Origin: Ichthyophthirius multifiliis
Lineage: Eukaryota; Ciliophora; Oligohymenophorea; Hymenostomatida
Length of the DNA stretch: 64,000 nt
Assembly (NCBI RefSeq): GCF_000220395.1
Contig: NW_004085897.1
Span: 54,653-118,652, forward strand
Direction of reading: 5' to 3'
The notes below the pieces were generated by a model, which saw nothing but the letters and a program-made list of their open reading frames with translations, did no database searches and had not been told where the DNA came from. Shown in pieces: positions 33,290 to 47,793 of this stretch. Position numbers and translations under genes: made by a program. Each line of letters starts with the position of its first letter. Position 1 is the first letter of the stretch.

Positions 33290-34550
33290 CATTTACCTTT
33301 AAAAAAATATATTTTAATTTATTGATATTAAAGATTAAGATTATCAAATTCGAAAAGTAAATAAATTGAAATATATAGAATAAGAAGGTTATTTTAAAAT
33401 TAAATATTTACTCTTTTTAAAAGATTAACAATAAATATTATAAAAAATAATAATAAATAAATAGCTTACAGTCATTAAAAAAAAATATGTAAAAATAAAT
33501 TAAAATTTCAATATATATAAATACTAATCAAATATGATTTTGTATAATTTAAACTAGTGTTCTAAAAAAATAAAAATTAAGATAATTAAAAATTTACTTT
33601 AAAATAAAATCCAAAAAATATTAAATTTATTCTTAAAAATACAAAAAAAGTAACTAAAAAATTATTAAGTATAAATAAATGTAATATTATCAAAGAATAT
33701 TAAAATTTTTGTGATTCTCAAAAATTATAAAACAAAAAAAACCAAAAAAACTAAATTGATAGGAAAATATTTAATTTAAAAAAATAAATTATTTTAATTG
33801 TGTAAAGTAATATTTATTATTGTATGCTTAGGAGTTAATAATAAACTTAAGATAAATATACTATAATATAAATATTAAAATTAGACACTCATTAATCTTA
33901 CTTTAAAAGAAATATGGTTTTGTTAATATTTTCTTTACAAATATTATACGAAATATAAGAATTATAAGGACAAATAAAATATATGTAATATATTAAAATA
34001 TGGAATAAAATCATTTGTTTCGTAATGATAATTAACGAACTTTGTGGATAATCATTAGTTACTTAATTTTATGATTTAAAATACTTAGAATAAAAAAAGG
34101 ATTAGAAAATAAGTAAATAATTAAAATTTTATTTTTTTAAAAAACATCTAATTAAATATTTTGATTTACAATAATAATTATTATTTTCGATTTGATAAAG
34201 ATTTAAAATTATTAAAAAAAATTTAATATATAATCTTGCCTAAGAATTACGGTTTTTATCATACTTAAGAATAGTTCATTCCAGACACAATATATTGCTT
34301 CTGAAATTTGAATTTTATTTTATTTTAGAATTAATAAAATATGTATATTAACTTCTTGGTCTTATAAAAAATTATTCGAAATCCGTTGAAATTGATCTCT
34401 TGAGCATGATTTATTTCAGAAAAATATTAAAGGAACTCCTTTATGGATAATTTTTAAACTATTATATTATTAAATATAAATGAGTAGATATAACTAGAAG
34501 CTATTTATTTGCTACTTAAAGAAGAGTTTTTTTTTAAAAAAAAATATTGG
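33290..34550 (+). pseudogene. Decayed protein-kinase-like sequence
   Basis: No frame is open across the region, but plus-strand fragments in different frames look like a Ser/Thr kinase in order: IRKVNKLKY near 33350, an ORF at 33914-34195 (93 codons, YDLKYLEQKK), SFQTQYIASEI near 34270-34310 (activation-loop/APE-like), VEIDLLSMIYFRKILK near 34390-34430, then GTPLW one frame over. Base composition is less A/T-rich than the flanks. Several frame changes and TGA codons separate the pieces, more than homopolymer errors alone would easily give. I call it a relic; a gene with many missed introns is the alternative. Confidence 0.35.
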
Positions 34551-35026
34551 TAAATAAATTTATATAATCAAATAATTATAGTTTATTTTAGGTTTTTTTT
34601 GTTTTAAATGTAATAATATTCAGAATAATTAATATCTCCTAAAGAAATATACTTATTTTTTATTAATTTATGTATAAATTAATTTTTATTTATTTTTAAA
34701 ATATTATTAATAATTATAATATTTAATTTATAGTATTTTGGTTTTTATTTATTTTAATTAATAATTATTATTATACTTTATAATAAAAACAATAAATATG
34801 ATTAATAATTAATATTATTTAAATAAAAATTATATTTTAAAAGGAAATAAGCTATTTTACTTGACATAAAAAAGTCAATTTAATTCAACTCAAAATTTTT
34901 TATAAAATTCATATAATGAAAACGAATAATCAAATAATTAATAAAAGTAAAATATTATAAGATCTGCTAGTTTTTTTTAAACAAATAATAAAAATATTTA
35001 TCATTAGATTTAGAAATATAAACAAA
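34551..35026. other. Intergenic or 5' end of the next gene
   Basis: A/T-rich. An upstream ATG at 34917 opens a short frame (MKTNNQIINKSKI) and may be a first exon of the following gene, but I could not splice it in phase. Confidence 0.45.
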
Positions 35027-37890
35027 ATGAGAGCCTGTATAATATTTAAAAATCCAAAAAAATTAAAGTCTTTATCTTTTAATAAAGTAAGTATATAGTA
35101 GTTAAATACAAAGGTTGATGCTATAAGCTTAAATAATTTAAATTAAAATTAGATTTAATAAGACAATAATAATTTTAATTATTAAAAAAGTTAAGGTAAA
35201 ATAGCTGAAATTCAATTAAAAAAATGTTTTTTGAGTTTATATAATTTAAATTTGGAAGAAACTGATACTGAAAAATTGATAAAGTTAAAATAGTAAATAT
35301 ATTTAAAAAGCTAATAATGCAAAAAACAATTTTCCAAATCTTTTTATAATTAATAAAATTCAAATAAAAATTAATAAAAAACAATATAAGATTAAGATAT
35401 TAAAAATATATAAATATAATAACAAATAAATTAAATAAAAAGCGATTAATAAAAATTTCTTGTTGTAAAAATAAATAAATAACCAAATTTTTTTAATTAA
35501 GAAAAAATTTAATTTACAAAACAAGGCTTATAAAATAATAATATAAAAATTTAATAAAATAAATAAATTACATTTCAAAGAAATACTATAAAATAATATT
35601 ATTACAAACACAAAAGCCCAAATTAAATTAATAAAATTTAATTTAAATATAACAACATTATTTCGGTAAATATAGATAATAATTAGAAAAATATTGACAA
35701 TAACTAAATTAAATTAACTCAAGAAGTAAATGAATTAAACATTTAACAAAGTAAAAGCTTATAAAATATATTAGAAATAAATAATACAATAAATTAATAA
35801 TTAAAAGAATAATAATAACCAATAAATTAAATAGAAATTAATTAAAATATAAAAAAAGATGAATATTTAACTCAGAATTAGAATGAGAAAAATTATAACA
35901 ATAAACTAATTTATAATTATAAACAAGAAACTTTGCAATAAGCATAAACTTAATCATATACTTCTGGATAAAAAAAATAAGAAATAATATAAATAGATAA
36001 AAAAAATATATTCAATTAATAAATAAAAAAGCCTAAATGTATCCAAAAAATAAAAAGAACAAAATCTGAAAAATACATATAAGACTTAAAAAAATAATTC
36101 TAATTCTAAAGTTTACAAAATTTTTCCCATTAAGAAAATACTCAAAGTATGGATTCTAATATATAAAATAAATGTAAAAGTTCTTTAAAAAAAATTGATT
36201 TTAAATCTAAAAATAAACTCTAAAAATGCATTTCTTCAAATGCAGCTGTTTTACCTTCTATATCAATTTTAAGTATAAATTAAATTCCAAACAAATTAGA
36301 ACTTTAAAAATAAATAAAATCATAAAAAACAATATCTTATGACAAAATAAAATCTTAATAAAGTAGTAGAAGTCTAAGTTAAGTTTAAATATTAATCTCA
36401 AATAATGAAAAAGATACTATAAAAATAAAAACTGAAAACGAAAAATAATAATAAATAAAAGAAAACGTTCAAAAAATAGATAATTTTTAATAAAATATAA
36501 ACTAAACTAAAATTATTTTTTCTAGTTTAAAAAAAAAATATCAAAAAATAAATTAATTAATTCTAATAAAAGCAGTTTGTAATAAAGGTAATATATTGAT
36601 TAATTTAAAAAGGAATAGTTTCCTTTTTAAAAAAAGTTAAAAAGTATTATTAATTAATTAAAATTGAAAATAACTTAAAATAAACAAATAAAAAAACAAT
36701 AAGAAAAACTTTTTTTAAAAAAACTTAATTTACAAAAGATTTAATCCTTAATAAAAAAATAATCCCTTTTTTTCCAAATAAATATCTCCAATTAAAAGTT
36801 CAAATAGTCCAAATAAAAATCACCATAAATAAACTAAAAAAACAAATAGCAATTTTCTTCACTTCCGGTATATTATTAAACTAAAAATATAATCAAAAAC
36901 AAAGAAAAAAGATTAAACCTCATCCCATCTATATCATAATTTGATATTTCTTAATCTCAAGAAAATTTATTAGACTTAGACCAAAACTAAAAATTATAAA
37001 AAAGCATATTTACGCTATTAAATATTGCTTCAAAATCATATTATGAAATACTTTCAAAAAATCTAATAAAATAAAATAAAGGTAATAAAATAAAACCTTA
37101 AAATAATACAAAAACAAAATTTTAATAAAAAAATGCAAAAAGTACAAATCAAATAAACATGATTCTAAACTAATATAAATATACTTAAAATATGCCTTTT
37201 TCAGAAAAAAGAGGATTATAGGAGAAATAATCGAAAAAATAAAAAGTTTACAAAAAGGAAATGAAATATAGGATATATTATATATATATTAAAATATTTC
37301 TAAAATTTAAAACATAGATGATATTTTTTTAAATAGTATATATAATCAAAATTAGTATTTTGATAATAAAATAGATATTAGATTATAGGAAAGCTTAAAA
37401 TTTTAAGATTAAATTAATATAGATAATAAAAATGGTATTATGTTAAAATATCAATAATATATGGAAAATATTAATGATGATATAATTTAAATAATTTATT
37501 AAAATAAAGAATCTAATGCATAATTTTTAAGAAAAAATGCATTTAAAAATTAATCTATAAAAATTATGGAAATTAAAAATGACATAAGGAATAAAAAATA
37601 AGATTAATTCGCATTAAATAATAGTTTTAATTTTTTTAAGAATATTTCTTAAAAAGAAAATAAAAAAGCTGAAAAAAATATAAAGAAAAAAATTGCAGAT
37701 AATAAATTATAAAACTAATTTAATAAAAATGCTATAAAAAAAACAGATTAAAAAAAAATATAAACTTAAAATAAAAATTAAATAAAATAAAATAGAACAA
37801 TAGATTTTTCTGACAAAAAAAATATGAAAAATTAATAATAATAATAATAAGATAAAATAGTAATCAAAATAATAATATAAAAAATATTAT
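35027..37890 (+). CDS. Lys/Asn/Gln-rich protein of unknown function
   Basis: Frame open from ATG at 35027 to TGA at 36665 (546 codons). It can be extended by one extra base near the A7 run 36629-36635 and another in the A6 run 37205-37210 to about 37890. The product would be about 950 residues, strongly basic and Asn/Gln-rich, with coiled-coil-like stretches and no domain I recognise. More ordered parts include NLIPSISQFDISQSQENLL and QDILYIYQNISKIQNI. After the second correction the frame stays open, without a UGA, straight into the SAS-6-like frame at 38004. A single fused gene is therefore possible. The 3' end given is arbitrary. Confidence 0.5.
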
Positions 37891-38003
37891 TTATATATAT
37901 TTCTTTATATTTATAAAAAAATTAATATAATATTATTATGTTATTAGTAAATAATTATTTAATTTATTTTTAAAATTAAATTTATAATTTTTTATTCTTT
38001 TTT

Positions 38004-38686
38004 ATGAATACTACATTTTAAAAAGATAAATGTATAATTGTATTTGAAAAAGAATTTTATTCTTAATTAAGAATTTTATTAAATAATTAAATAGAAAAGA
38101 ATATTTGTTAAGATAAATTTAAATTGATAATTTTAGTTTAATATTAATAAAATAAATAAAGTATTTAAATAGATATATATGAATATATAAAAATAAACAT
38201 TACGAGTGAAACAGATATTTTTTTTAACTATTCAGTTTTATTCGATGAGGTTCTATTTCTTTAATATTAATAAGAAGAATAATTAAATACATAATTTTAA
38301 TAATTCTTATATTCTTTTATTAATATTTTTAACAATTCATTAAAAGATTAAAACCAAGAAATAATTTTTTAATGCATGAAAATAAACCTTTTGGAAATTT
38401 AGTATTCATTTAAAATTACGAAAATAAACGTATTATTAATCTAAATATTAATTTATACCTCGAAAATTAAAAATATGTAAAAGAAAATATAAATCAAAGA
38501 TATAATAACATTAATTATTAAATAAATCAAAGAGAAATTTAACTATAATAAATTTAAAATTTCTTTAAATAAGAAATCCTTAATTATTAGATTATATTTA
38601 AAACTGTATTATAAAACAATTAAAATTTTAAAAAATATATTCTGATATATACATTTATTAAAAATAAAAAATAAAAATATAAATGA
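38004..38686 (+). CDS. SAS-6-like N-terminal head domain protein
   Basis: About 227 codons from ATG 38004 to TGA 38684, with one extra base needed in the T6 run 38365-38370. The order of motifs resembles the SAS-6 head domain (PISA): KINITSETDIFFNYSVLF, then QEEQLNTQFQQF, then GNLVFIQNYENKRIINLN, followed by the start of a coiled-coil-like segment (YVKENINQRYN). SAS-6 forms the cartwheel of basal bodies, which ciliates need in large numbers. The long coiled coil of full SAS-6 is missing, so this is either a short paralogue or a truncated reading. The resemblance is judged by eye only. Confidence 0.4.
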
Positions 38687-39269
38687 TGTATATTTATAAA
38701 GAAATATAATCTGAAATATATAAAAATTATTTTATTAAAATAAATATTTAACTTATTATATTAATTTAAAATATATATATATATAAAATATTATTTATTT
38801 TTTTATTGACTTTTTCTTAATTCTTTTTTAATATTACTCTAATTATAAAATAAATTCTATAATATTTTAATTATAGCAATAAATTATTTTTTGACAATAT
38901 AAAAATACAAAAAATCTATATTAATTTTTAATCTTAAGTTATTATAAAATATTTCTAAATTATATATATAAGAAATTTTAATTTATATATATAATATACA
39001 TTTATTCTAATTTTTGTTATATTTATTTTAAATAACTTTAATAATACAATTATTTATAAATTTCAATATTTTACCTTGAGTAGATTATCTGATTAAATAC
39101 AATTTTCTTATTTTAACATATTTCATTTCACCCTATATTTAAAACAAAATAAAATACTTATTATTAGGAATATTATATTATAAAAGCTACAAATAAAAAA
39201 AAAGTAAAAAAAAATAATAACAAAAAAAGAAAAAAAAAAATAACAAAAAAAAATATAGTACTAAAAATT
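38687..39269. other. Convergent intergenic region
   Basis: A/T-rich, 3' UTR space of two convergent genes; A-rich runs at 39195-39260. Nothing else seen. Confidence 0.7.
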
Positions 39270-40499
<1,230 letters not shown>

Positions 40500-40599
40500 T
40501 ATTTATATTATTTTGTAATAAATTTTTTATTTACTTATTTTTTTTTATATTAATTTACTAAGTTTAATTTTTAATTATATATAGTATAAATTATATATA

Positions 40600-40667
<68 letters not shown>

Positions 40668-41319
40668 TTATTGTTTGTTAATTACTAAGTATTATTAATA
40701 TATATTATATATTTATAAAAATTAATTATTATATATTATTTTTTATGTATTAACTTTACATTCTTATTTTATTTAGTTTTTCTTATTCATATAATTATTA
40801 CTTAAAATATTTATGTAAATCTATTAGTTTTAAAATTTTTGAATTATTTAAGAAATTCAAATTTAAAATCTAATAATATAATAAACAAATAAATAATATT
40901 TTTTTTTTTTATATAATATTTAATTATCATTATAAATAAATTTATTTTATCAAATATTATTATTAATATATACAAGGTTATTTTAATTTTTATTGTTGTT
41001 TTATAATGTTTAATGATATAAATTTTTAAATATTAAAGTTATATTAAAACTGAAAAAAAAAAGAATATATCTTAAATATATTTTTTCATAAAAATGATAT
41101 TATTAGCCAAAACAAGTATAATTATTTTAACAATATTTAAATATAAAGAAATTATAATTTATATATAAATTAAATATATTTAAAATATCAAAATCAAAAA
41201 TTAAATTTTAAATTTTATTTAAAATAATATTTTTTTATTTAATTTAATACTTTGTCATTTGAAATAAAAATAACAGTAAATCTATTTATATAATTCTTCT
41301 AGACTCATGTTTTATAGGA
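40500..41319. other. Intergenic with long (TA)n array
   Basis: Promoter side of the AGC kinase gene. Contains an uninterrupted (TA)n array at about 40606-40663, then A/T-rich sequence up to the 5S rRNA promoter. No gene seen. Confidence 0.7.
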
Positions 41320-41351
41320 ACTATAAATAGACAAATAGTGATATAAGTTTT
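41320..41351 (+). promoter_or_regulatory. Conserved 5S rRNA upstream element
   Basis: CTATAAATAGACAAATAGTG followed by ATATAAGTTTT lies directly before the 5S gene and is identical before the copy at 45880. A TATAAATA box is about 30 bp upstream of the RNA start, as expected for a pol III upstream element. The proximal ATATAAGTTTT is also kept by the two degenerate copies near 60.2-60.5 kb. Confidence 0.75.
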
Positions 41352-41471
41352 GTTGTCGGCCATACTAAGGTGAACACACCGGATCCCATTCGAACTCCGA
41401 AGTTAAGCGCCTTAAGGCTCGGTTAGTACTAAGGTGGGGGACCGCTTGGGAAGTCCGAGTGTCGACAGCCT
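41352..41471 (+). rRNA. 5S ribosomal RNA
   Basis: 120-nt gene starting GTTGTCGGCCATACTAAGG with internal control-region sequence (GGATCCCATTCGAACTCCG, TTAAGCGCC) and ending CGACAGCC. The 5' and 3' ends pair (GTTGTCGG / CGACAGCC). Nine T residues follow as a pol III terminator. The sequence is of Tetrahymena type. Confidence 0.97.
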
Positions 41472-42165
41472 TTTTTTTTAATTAATATTATTAATTTTTG
41501 TATTTATTTATTTTTTAATAATATATTATATATTACTTTTTAATATGTATATTTTTTTAATTGTCTAATTTGATTTTATAAGCAAGAAATAATACATTTT
41601 TTTTCAGAAATTGTGTTTTTAAAAAAAAAAATTACAAAAAAATAAAAAATTAAAAATATATATATATATATTTTAAATATTATTAATATTTAATTATTAT
41701 AATAATGTATCAAATACATTGTTTAAACTTAGCTTCTTATCATATATAAATTTGATTTTTTAATATTCTAAATTAACAAAATTTAAAAATTATTACTTTT
41801 AAATTCTTAATTTTTATACTAAATATATATTTAGTTATATAAAAAAAAATGTATTTAATTTTAATATTAATATTCAATATTTATAATAATCTAGTTTATT
41901 ATTTATAATTAATTCGATTGATTATTAAATTTCTAATATTAATAGTTTTTTTTTATTTTAATTTCAAATTTTATATAATGTTAGGTTTAAGGAACTTGGA
42001 GGAATTGAGGAAAAGAAATTAAATAAAAAAAAAAATTAAAATTTTATCTTTAAAATAAAAAAAATATTAATAAATTTATAAATCATTTTGCTATTTAAAT
42101 TTAAACATAACATAAAAATTAATTATTAATTACAAAACAAGATAAAGTAAAAAAAATAACCTAAA
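41472..42165. other. Intergenic, A/T-rich
   Basis: No gene or motif seen apart from the T-run terminator of the 5S gene at 41471-41479. Confidence 0.7.
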
Positions 42166-45100
42166 ATGAATAATTAAGTAAATAATTAGAAAGTAAACAT
42201 AAGACATTTAACAAAAAGTCAATATTTGAAATAAAAAAACATTCCTTCACAAGACCTTCCAATTCGTTCAAATATAGACATACCCGACACTTCTATACGA
42301 ATAGCTTAAATATCATACTAACAAATTTAACAGTAATTAGGTTAAAAAATAGTAGCAAAATAGCGTGCAATAACAATGAATTCTTCGAAAAATCCTTCAA
42401 ATCAAGTACAAGGATGCACAATAAATTCCAATATCAATCAAGGATATCCTGACGAAAAACAAGTATAAAAACATGAGGAAAAAATAACAATATTAACATG
42501 CGAAATTGAGCGTTTAAAATTTGTATTGGAACAAAAAAACGTCACAATATAAGAAAATATGCAATAATATGAGTAAAACGTATAAAAAATTATTTAAGAA
42601 ATTTAACGTTTAAACTGTTATTCGGAAGAAATGAAAAATTAATATGAGATGAAAATATAAGAATTATCATAAAAAATAATCTAAAATGAAAATGAAATAA
42701 ATAATCTTAATGAAAATTTAAATTAATAAAATATAATCTTACTATCTTAATAAGAAAAAATAATTTTTTTGAATTCTTAATTGGAATAAATGAATTAGGA
42801 AATTAATAATTATGAAACTTCTTTGTCTAATTTTAAAGAAATTCTAAATGAAAAAGAAGAATAAATTCATAATTTGGAAGAAAATACTAATAGAATGAAA
42901 ATTTAATTCGAAAATGAAAAAAATCAATTCGAAAATGAAAAATTTTAATTAGTAAATTAAAAAAGTACAATAGAAAATTAATTTGAAAATGAAAAATTTT
43001 AATTAGAAAATATAAAAAATTAAAAAAATTTACTAGAAAATGAGAAACAATAACTAGAGAAATAAATTAGTGAAAAAAATCATGTAATTATTTAATTAGA
43101 AAGCAAACTTAATTGTACTAATGAAGATTTTTATAAACTGTAAAAAAACTTAGAAGATTTATAAAACAATAAAAATTAAGATAAATAGCTAAATGAATAA
43201 GATAAATTAGTAGAGGAATTTACTTATAGATATAATACATTTTTAATATAGTATGTTATAAAGTGCTCTTGTTTAGAATTCTTACATGAATAAGTTACTT
43301 ATTTAAATACAAATTATTAAATTCATTGTAAAGAAATTGGGAACTTAAACAATTAAATTAATTAAAATAATCATTAATATGAAGAAGAGATCAGAAGTTA
43401 AGAAAATAAATTATAATAAAGAAATTAATAGCATTAAAAATAAATATAAGAATAAGATAATGAAATTTAAGATTTAAAAAATAAAATTCTTAAATAATAG
43501 AATGTATGTAAATGAAAGAAAATTAAGTATTTAATTTTATATTTTTTTTTTAAAAAAAAAATAAAACAATTAGTATAACTAATAAAATTAAACAATATAA
43601 GAATTACAATAATTACTTACTTAGTCATAAAATTAAATAAATGAATTAAGCAATAAAAAAAATGATTTATGTGAAAAAATTATAAAATTTGAAAATAAAG
43701 TAATGAATATAATTAATAAAATATTAAAAAAAAAAAATATATAAAATATATATATATATATTTAATATTAATATTATACATTTATATTATATATAAATTA
43801 ATATTTTTGTTAATATTTATTATGAAAAAAAGATTACAATGTCAATTACAGAAAATGAACGTTTAAATAAAAAATTATAAAAATATGAATAAATTCAATA
43901 TTAAAAAGATGAATAAATATAACAACTTTCACAAATGAATTAATAATTTTAAAATTAATATGAATTTTTAAAATCATAATTAATACAAAAAGAAAATGAA
44001 CACTCTTAAAGTGTCTAAAGTGAAATGCTTGAAAGTTAAAGAGCATTATAAACATATTCTTAGATGAAAGTATTTTTATTAGAAAAACAATTTTTATCGA
44101 ATGTTGAATTAGAAAGACTTTATTCAGAAAACATTTTCTTATAACAACATTAAACTCAATTGTATGACTAAAAACAATAATAATATATGATTCTTTAATA
44201 ATAATACGATAATTTAGAATAATTTAATGAATCTTTGAATATTTAAATTGATAATGTAAAAAAACAATTAATTTCTGCTGAATAATAATTAGAATAATCA
44301 AATCATGAAAAAGAATAATTAGTGATATGCATTATTTAATTAGAAAACCAATTTAAATAATAAAGTTTATAATTAGAAGAAAACCATGATAAATAAAAAA
44401 ATCTCGAGTAAGAAATAGAATAATAAAAAATAAAAATGAATACTATGATTGAATAATATATTATTGAAAATTCTAAAAATTAATCTGAAATTACTCAATT
44501 TTAAATTATAGTTAAAGAATTAGAAAAACAAATATTTATTTTAGAAAAAGAAAAATAAGAACTTGATAAATAAGCAAAAGAAAGAATAAAATAAATTGAA
44601 GAATGGAAAGTAAAAATCTTTTAGTTTTTTTTTTTTTTATAATTTTTTTTTTTTTTTTTTAGTTAAAATATGGTTGTGGAAATGAAAATAATAATGAAAA
44701 TTTATAAAAAGAATATGAAAATTTAAAAAAATATGTGTATGAATTAGAAGAATAATAAATTTTAAATGATGAATAAATTAGAAATTTAAATGTATAAATA
44801 AATAAATTTGAATAAGAATAAAAAGCAATGATAACAGAAAAAGATAAATTATTTAGACTTCTTGAAAATAGAAAAGTTGAAATAGAGAAAAAAAATAAAG
44901 AAATATAAGAACTAAGAGAAAGAATATCTGCTTAATAAGATTAAATTATGTAACAAGAAGGTGATTTAATATAAATTCATGATTAAATTTAAATGTAATA
45001 ATTATAAATTTATAAATAAATATTACTATCTTTCTTTATTTTATTTAAATTAGGAATTAAAGCTTATAATTTAATTAATAAATGTAAAAATTTGAAAACT

Positions 45101-45261
45101 CATTCAAAGAAAAATACTAACACTTACTAAATAAATAAAATCCTTTAGAAACAGCAAATAAAATTAATTATAATAGAGTTTAATCTGAATAAGCTATAAG
45201 TACTAATACATATATTAAAAATAATAATAAATAAGATATAAATAATGAAAATATAATATGA
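42166..45261 (+). CDS. Long coiled-coil protein
   Basis: About 930 residues from ATG 42166 to TGA 45259. The first ~110 residues are non-coiled (SQDLPIRSNIDIPDTSIRI). The rest is nearly continuous heptad-rich coiled coil, such as EEKITILTCEIERLKFVLEQ, with a short internal repeat around 42900-43030 (QFENEKFQLEN-type, four imperfect copies). The end is ETANKINYNRVQSEQ and a short hydrophilic tail. Introns lie near 43503-43565, 43700-43835 (with (TA)n), 44610-44660 (poly-T) and about 45010-45052. No catalytic domain. In a ciliate such proteins are often cytoskeletal or basal-body components, but nothing here proves that. Confidence 0.7.
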
Positions 45262-45848
45262 ACTATAATATTCAATATATAGAAAAAAAAAAAACCTAAT
45301 AAATTAACAACTTGTAATATCTATAGAATTTTTTATTTATTTTAATTTATATTTTTTTTAAATTATATTAAAAAATATATAACAAATAAATATAATAATA
45401 TATTTTATAAATATTTATTTTATTTTTAAAATATATATATAATTAATAATATATAAATATCAAATTATTAATATATAAAAATGTTTTTGAAAATTTTCAT
45501 ATATATATTTAAAAAATAAATAATATAATTTTTATTTTTATAAATATAAATACTAAATTATCAATCTTAAGAATTATTAAAAATATAGTTTATAATTATT
45601 AATAATAAATAAGAAGAAAAATTTATACATAAAATAAATAAAATGGTTTAAAGAAATTATTATAAAAATATTATATTTAGTAAAACAATTATATTATTAT
45701 TATATATATTAATTATAAATACGAATATAAAATTATAAAAATTAATATTATATTTTTTATAAAAATTTTATTTTTATATTTTTTATTTTTTACAAATAAA
45801 TTTTAAATAAAAAAATGTATCTTTTTGTTTGATTATAATTTTTCCTAT
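45262..45848. other. Intergenic, A/T-rich
   Basis: 3' UTR space of the coiled-coil gene and the upstream region of the second 5S gene; no other signal. Confidence 0.7.
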
Positions 45849-45879
45849 CTATAAATAGACAAATAGTGATATAAGTTTT
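45849..45879 (+). promoter_or_regulatory. Conserved 5S rRNA upstream element (second copy)
   Basis: Same sequence as at 41320-41351, including the TATAAATA box and ATATAAGTTTT next to the RNA start. The identity outside the transcribed region argues for a functional promoter or a recent segmental copy. Confidence 0.75.
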
Positions 45880-45999
45880 GTTGTCGGCCATACTAAGGTG
45901 AACACACCGGATCCCATTCGAACTCCGAAGTTAAGCGCCTTAAGGCTCGGTTAGTACTAAGGTGGGGGACCGCTTGGGAAGTCCGAGTGTCGACAGCCT
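45880..45999 (+). rRNA. 5S ribosomal RNA (second copy)
   Basis: Identical by eye to the gene at 41352 over the transcribed region and in the T-run terminator. The two genes lie about 4.5 kb apart with a protein gene between them, so 5S genes are dispersed here rather than in a tandem array. Confidence 0.97.
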
Positions 46000-46117
46000 T
46001 TTTTTTTAATTTTATTTATTTTTTAATTAAGTAAATAATTAATTATAAGATATTAAATATATTTATACATTATTATATTTAATTAAAAAAATTTTATTTT
46101 TTAATATATATATATTA

Positions 46118-46154
<37 letters not shown>

Positions 46155-46245
46155 ATTATAGTAATATATCATTTTAAGTTTATATACAATTTATTATTAT
46201 TTTATATAAAATTTATATATTTTTTTTTAAATAAATATGTATTTA

Positions 46246-47793
46246 TCAATTCTTTTTTATTCTACTTTAGCTATTAATTTTTCCAAAAAAAACAAACTCT
46301 TTTTTGTTTTTAGGGCTAATTTATTCTTCTAAAAACAATTTTTCTTAATTTATATTTTCTTCGATTTAATTTATTTATATTTTTAAATTAAGAAGTTTTT
46401 ATTTATTTTAAACTTAAATACATTAGGTTAATTTTTATTAATTTATCTTATCATTTTTTTCCATAGCATTATTAAAAATATTATTTCCTTAATCTTAATT
46501 AAATGAAAAAGAATTTTTTTAATTACTTTCAGTTTTTTATTTATTTTTATTAGATAATCTATATTATTTCTAATTATCATTTTAAAAACTTTTTTAAATA
46601 AATTATTTTATAGTCTATTAATTAATAGATATTTTTTTATTTTTTAATTATTTTTTTGGTATGATATTTTATTAATTAAAAACATTATTTTATTTTATTT
46701 CTTCTTTTTTCTCTTTTTATTCCTAACCTAAAATAAATTGATTATTATATTAATTTATGTTAATATTAATATTATTATTGTTATTATTATTATTATTATT
46801 ATTTATATTATTATTATTAATAATATTTACATTATTTTTATCTTTTAATTTTGATTATTTAGTTTCATAATAAATCTTTTATTTTATTTCACTATCAACT
46901 TATTTATTATTTTTTTAATTTTAAACTAATGAATGATTGAGTGAATTTTTATTCTCACAATTAGATTCTTATAAATTCGATTCTTCTTTAATAAATTTAG
47001 CTGTTTCATTATCATTTTCATCTCCTTTGACCAGTTTTTATTAATGTTTTAAAGAACTTAATTCTTTCTGGGATTAAATTAATTAATTTTGAAAGATATT
47101 AGGTTTATAATGGTCAAATTATAATTATTAGCTATTATTATCATCTTCTCCAATTGAGTTATTTGCAATATTAATATCCTACTCTAAGTTTTTATTTTCA
47201 TTTACATCCTTATGGAATTACTATGGTGTATTATATCTTTCAAAAGAATTATTTTTATTTAAGTTTTTAAAATTTTCGCTAAAATCAAAAAACTCAAATT
47301 TTTTTTATTAATTTTTTGATGATTGACATGATTTTTTATCCAAAGTAAAATGTGTAAAATAATCATTTTATTAAATATAATAAAGATTTTCAGCACTTTA
47401 TTATTCCTATGAATTTAATAGATTGTGTTAAAATTAAGGCTTTTATTGTTTTTATTCTATATGTTTTATTTTGCTTATTAAATCGAATAACTAGTTACAA
47501 TTTATTGATGATTTTGTGTGTTATTTTAATTCATTTATTATTTCTTTTAGACTTAATCCTATTTCCGTATATTTTTTTCTATATTAAGCTTCTTCTATTA
47601 ATTATATATTCTTTTTTTTATTTTATAAAAGTTAAAATAATATAAAAATATAATATTTTTTTTTTATTACTTCTTGATTTGTTAATAATGTGCTTATTAA
47701 TTAATTTATTAATATTTCTCCATCATTTTATATTTATTAAAATATTTATCGAATTTATATTAACCAATCTATTCTACTCATCATCTTATCCAT
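46246..47793 (-). CDS. Asn/Gln-rich protein of unknown function
   Basis: Two exons, with an intron at about 47630-47690 (GTAATAAAA...AAAAAG), give roughly 490 residues. ATG at 47791-47793 (MDKMMSRIDWLIQIRQIF) opens a helical N-terminal region (LISTLLTNQE, YTEIGLSLKEIINELKQH). Then comes a low-complexity Asn/Gln/Lys region with a poly-Asn run encoded by (ATT)n at about 46770-46812, ending GKINSQSRIKKN before TGA at 46246. No recognised domain. The frame upstream of the ATG stays open, so the start is provisional. Confidence 0.55.
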
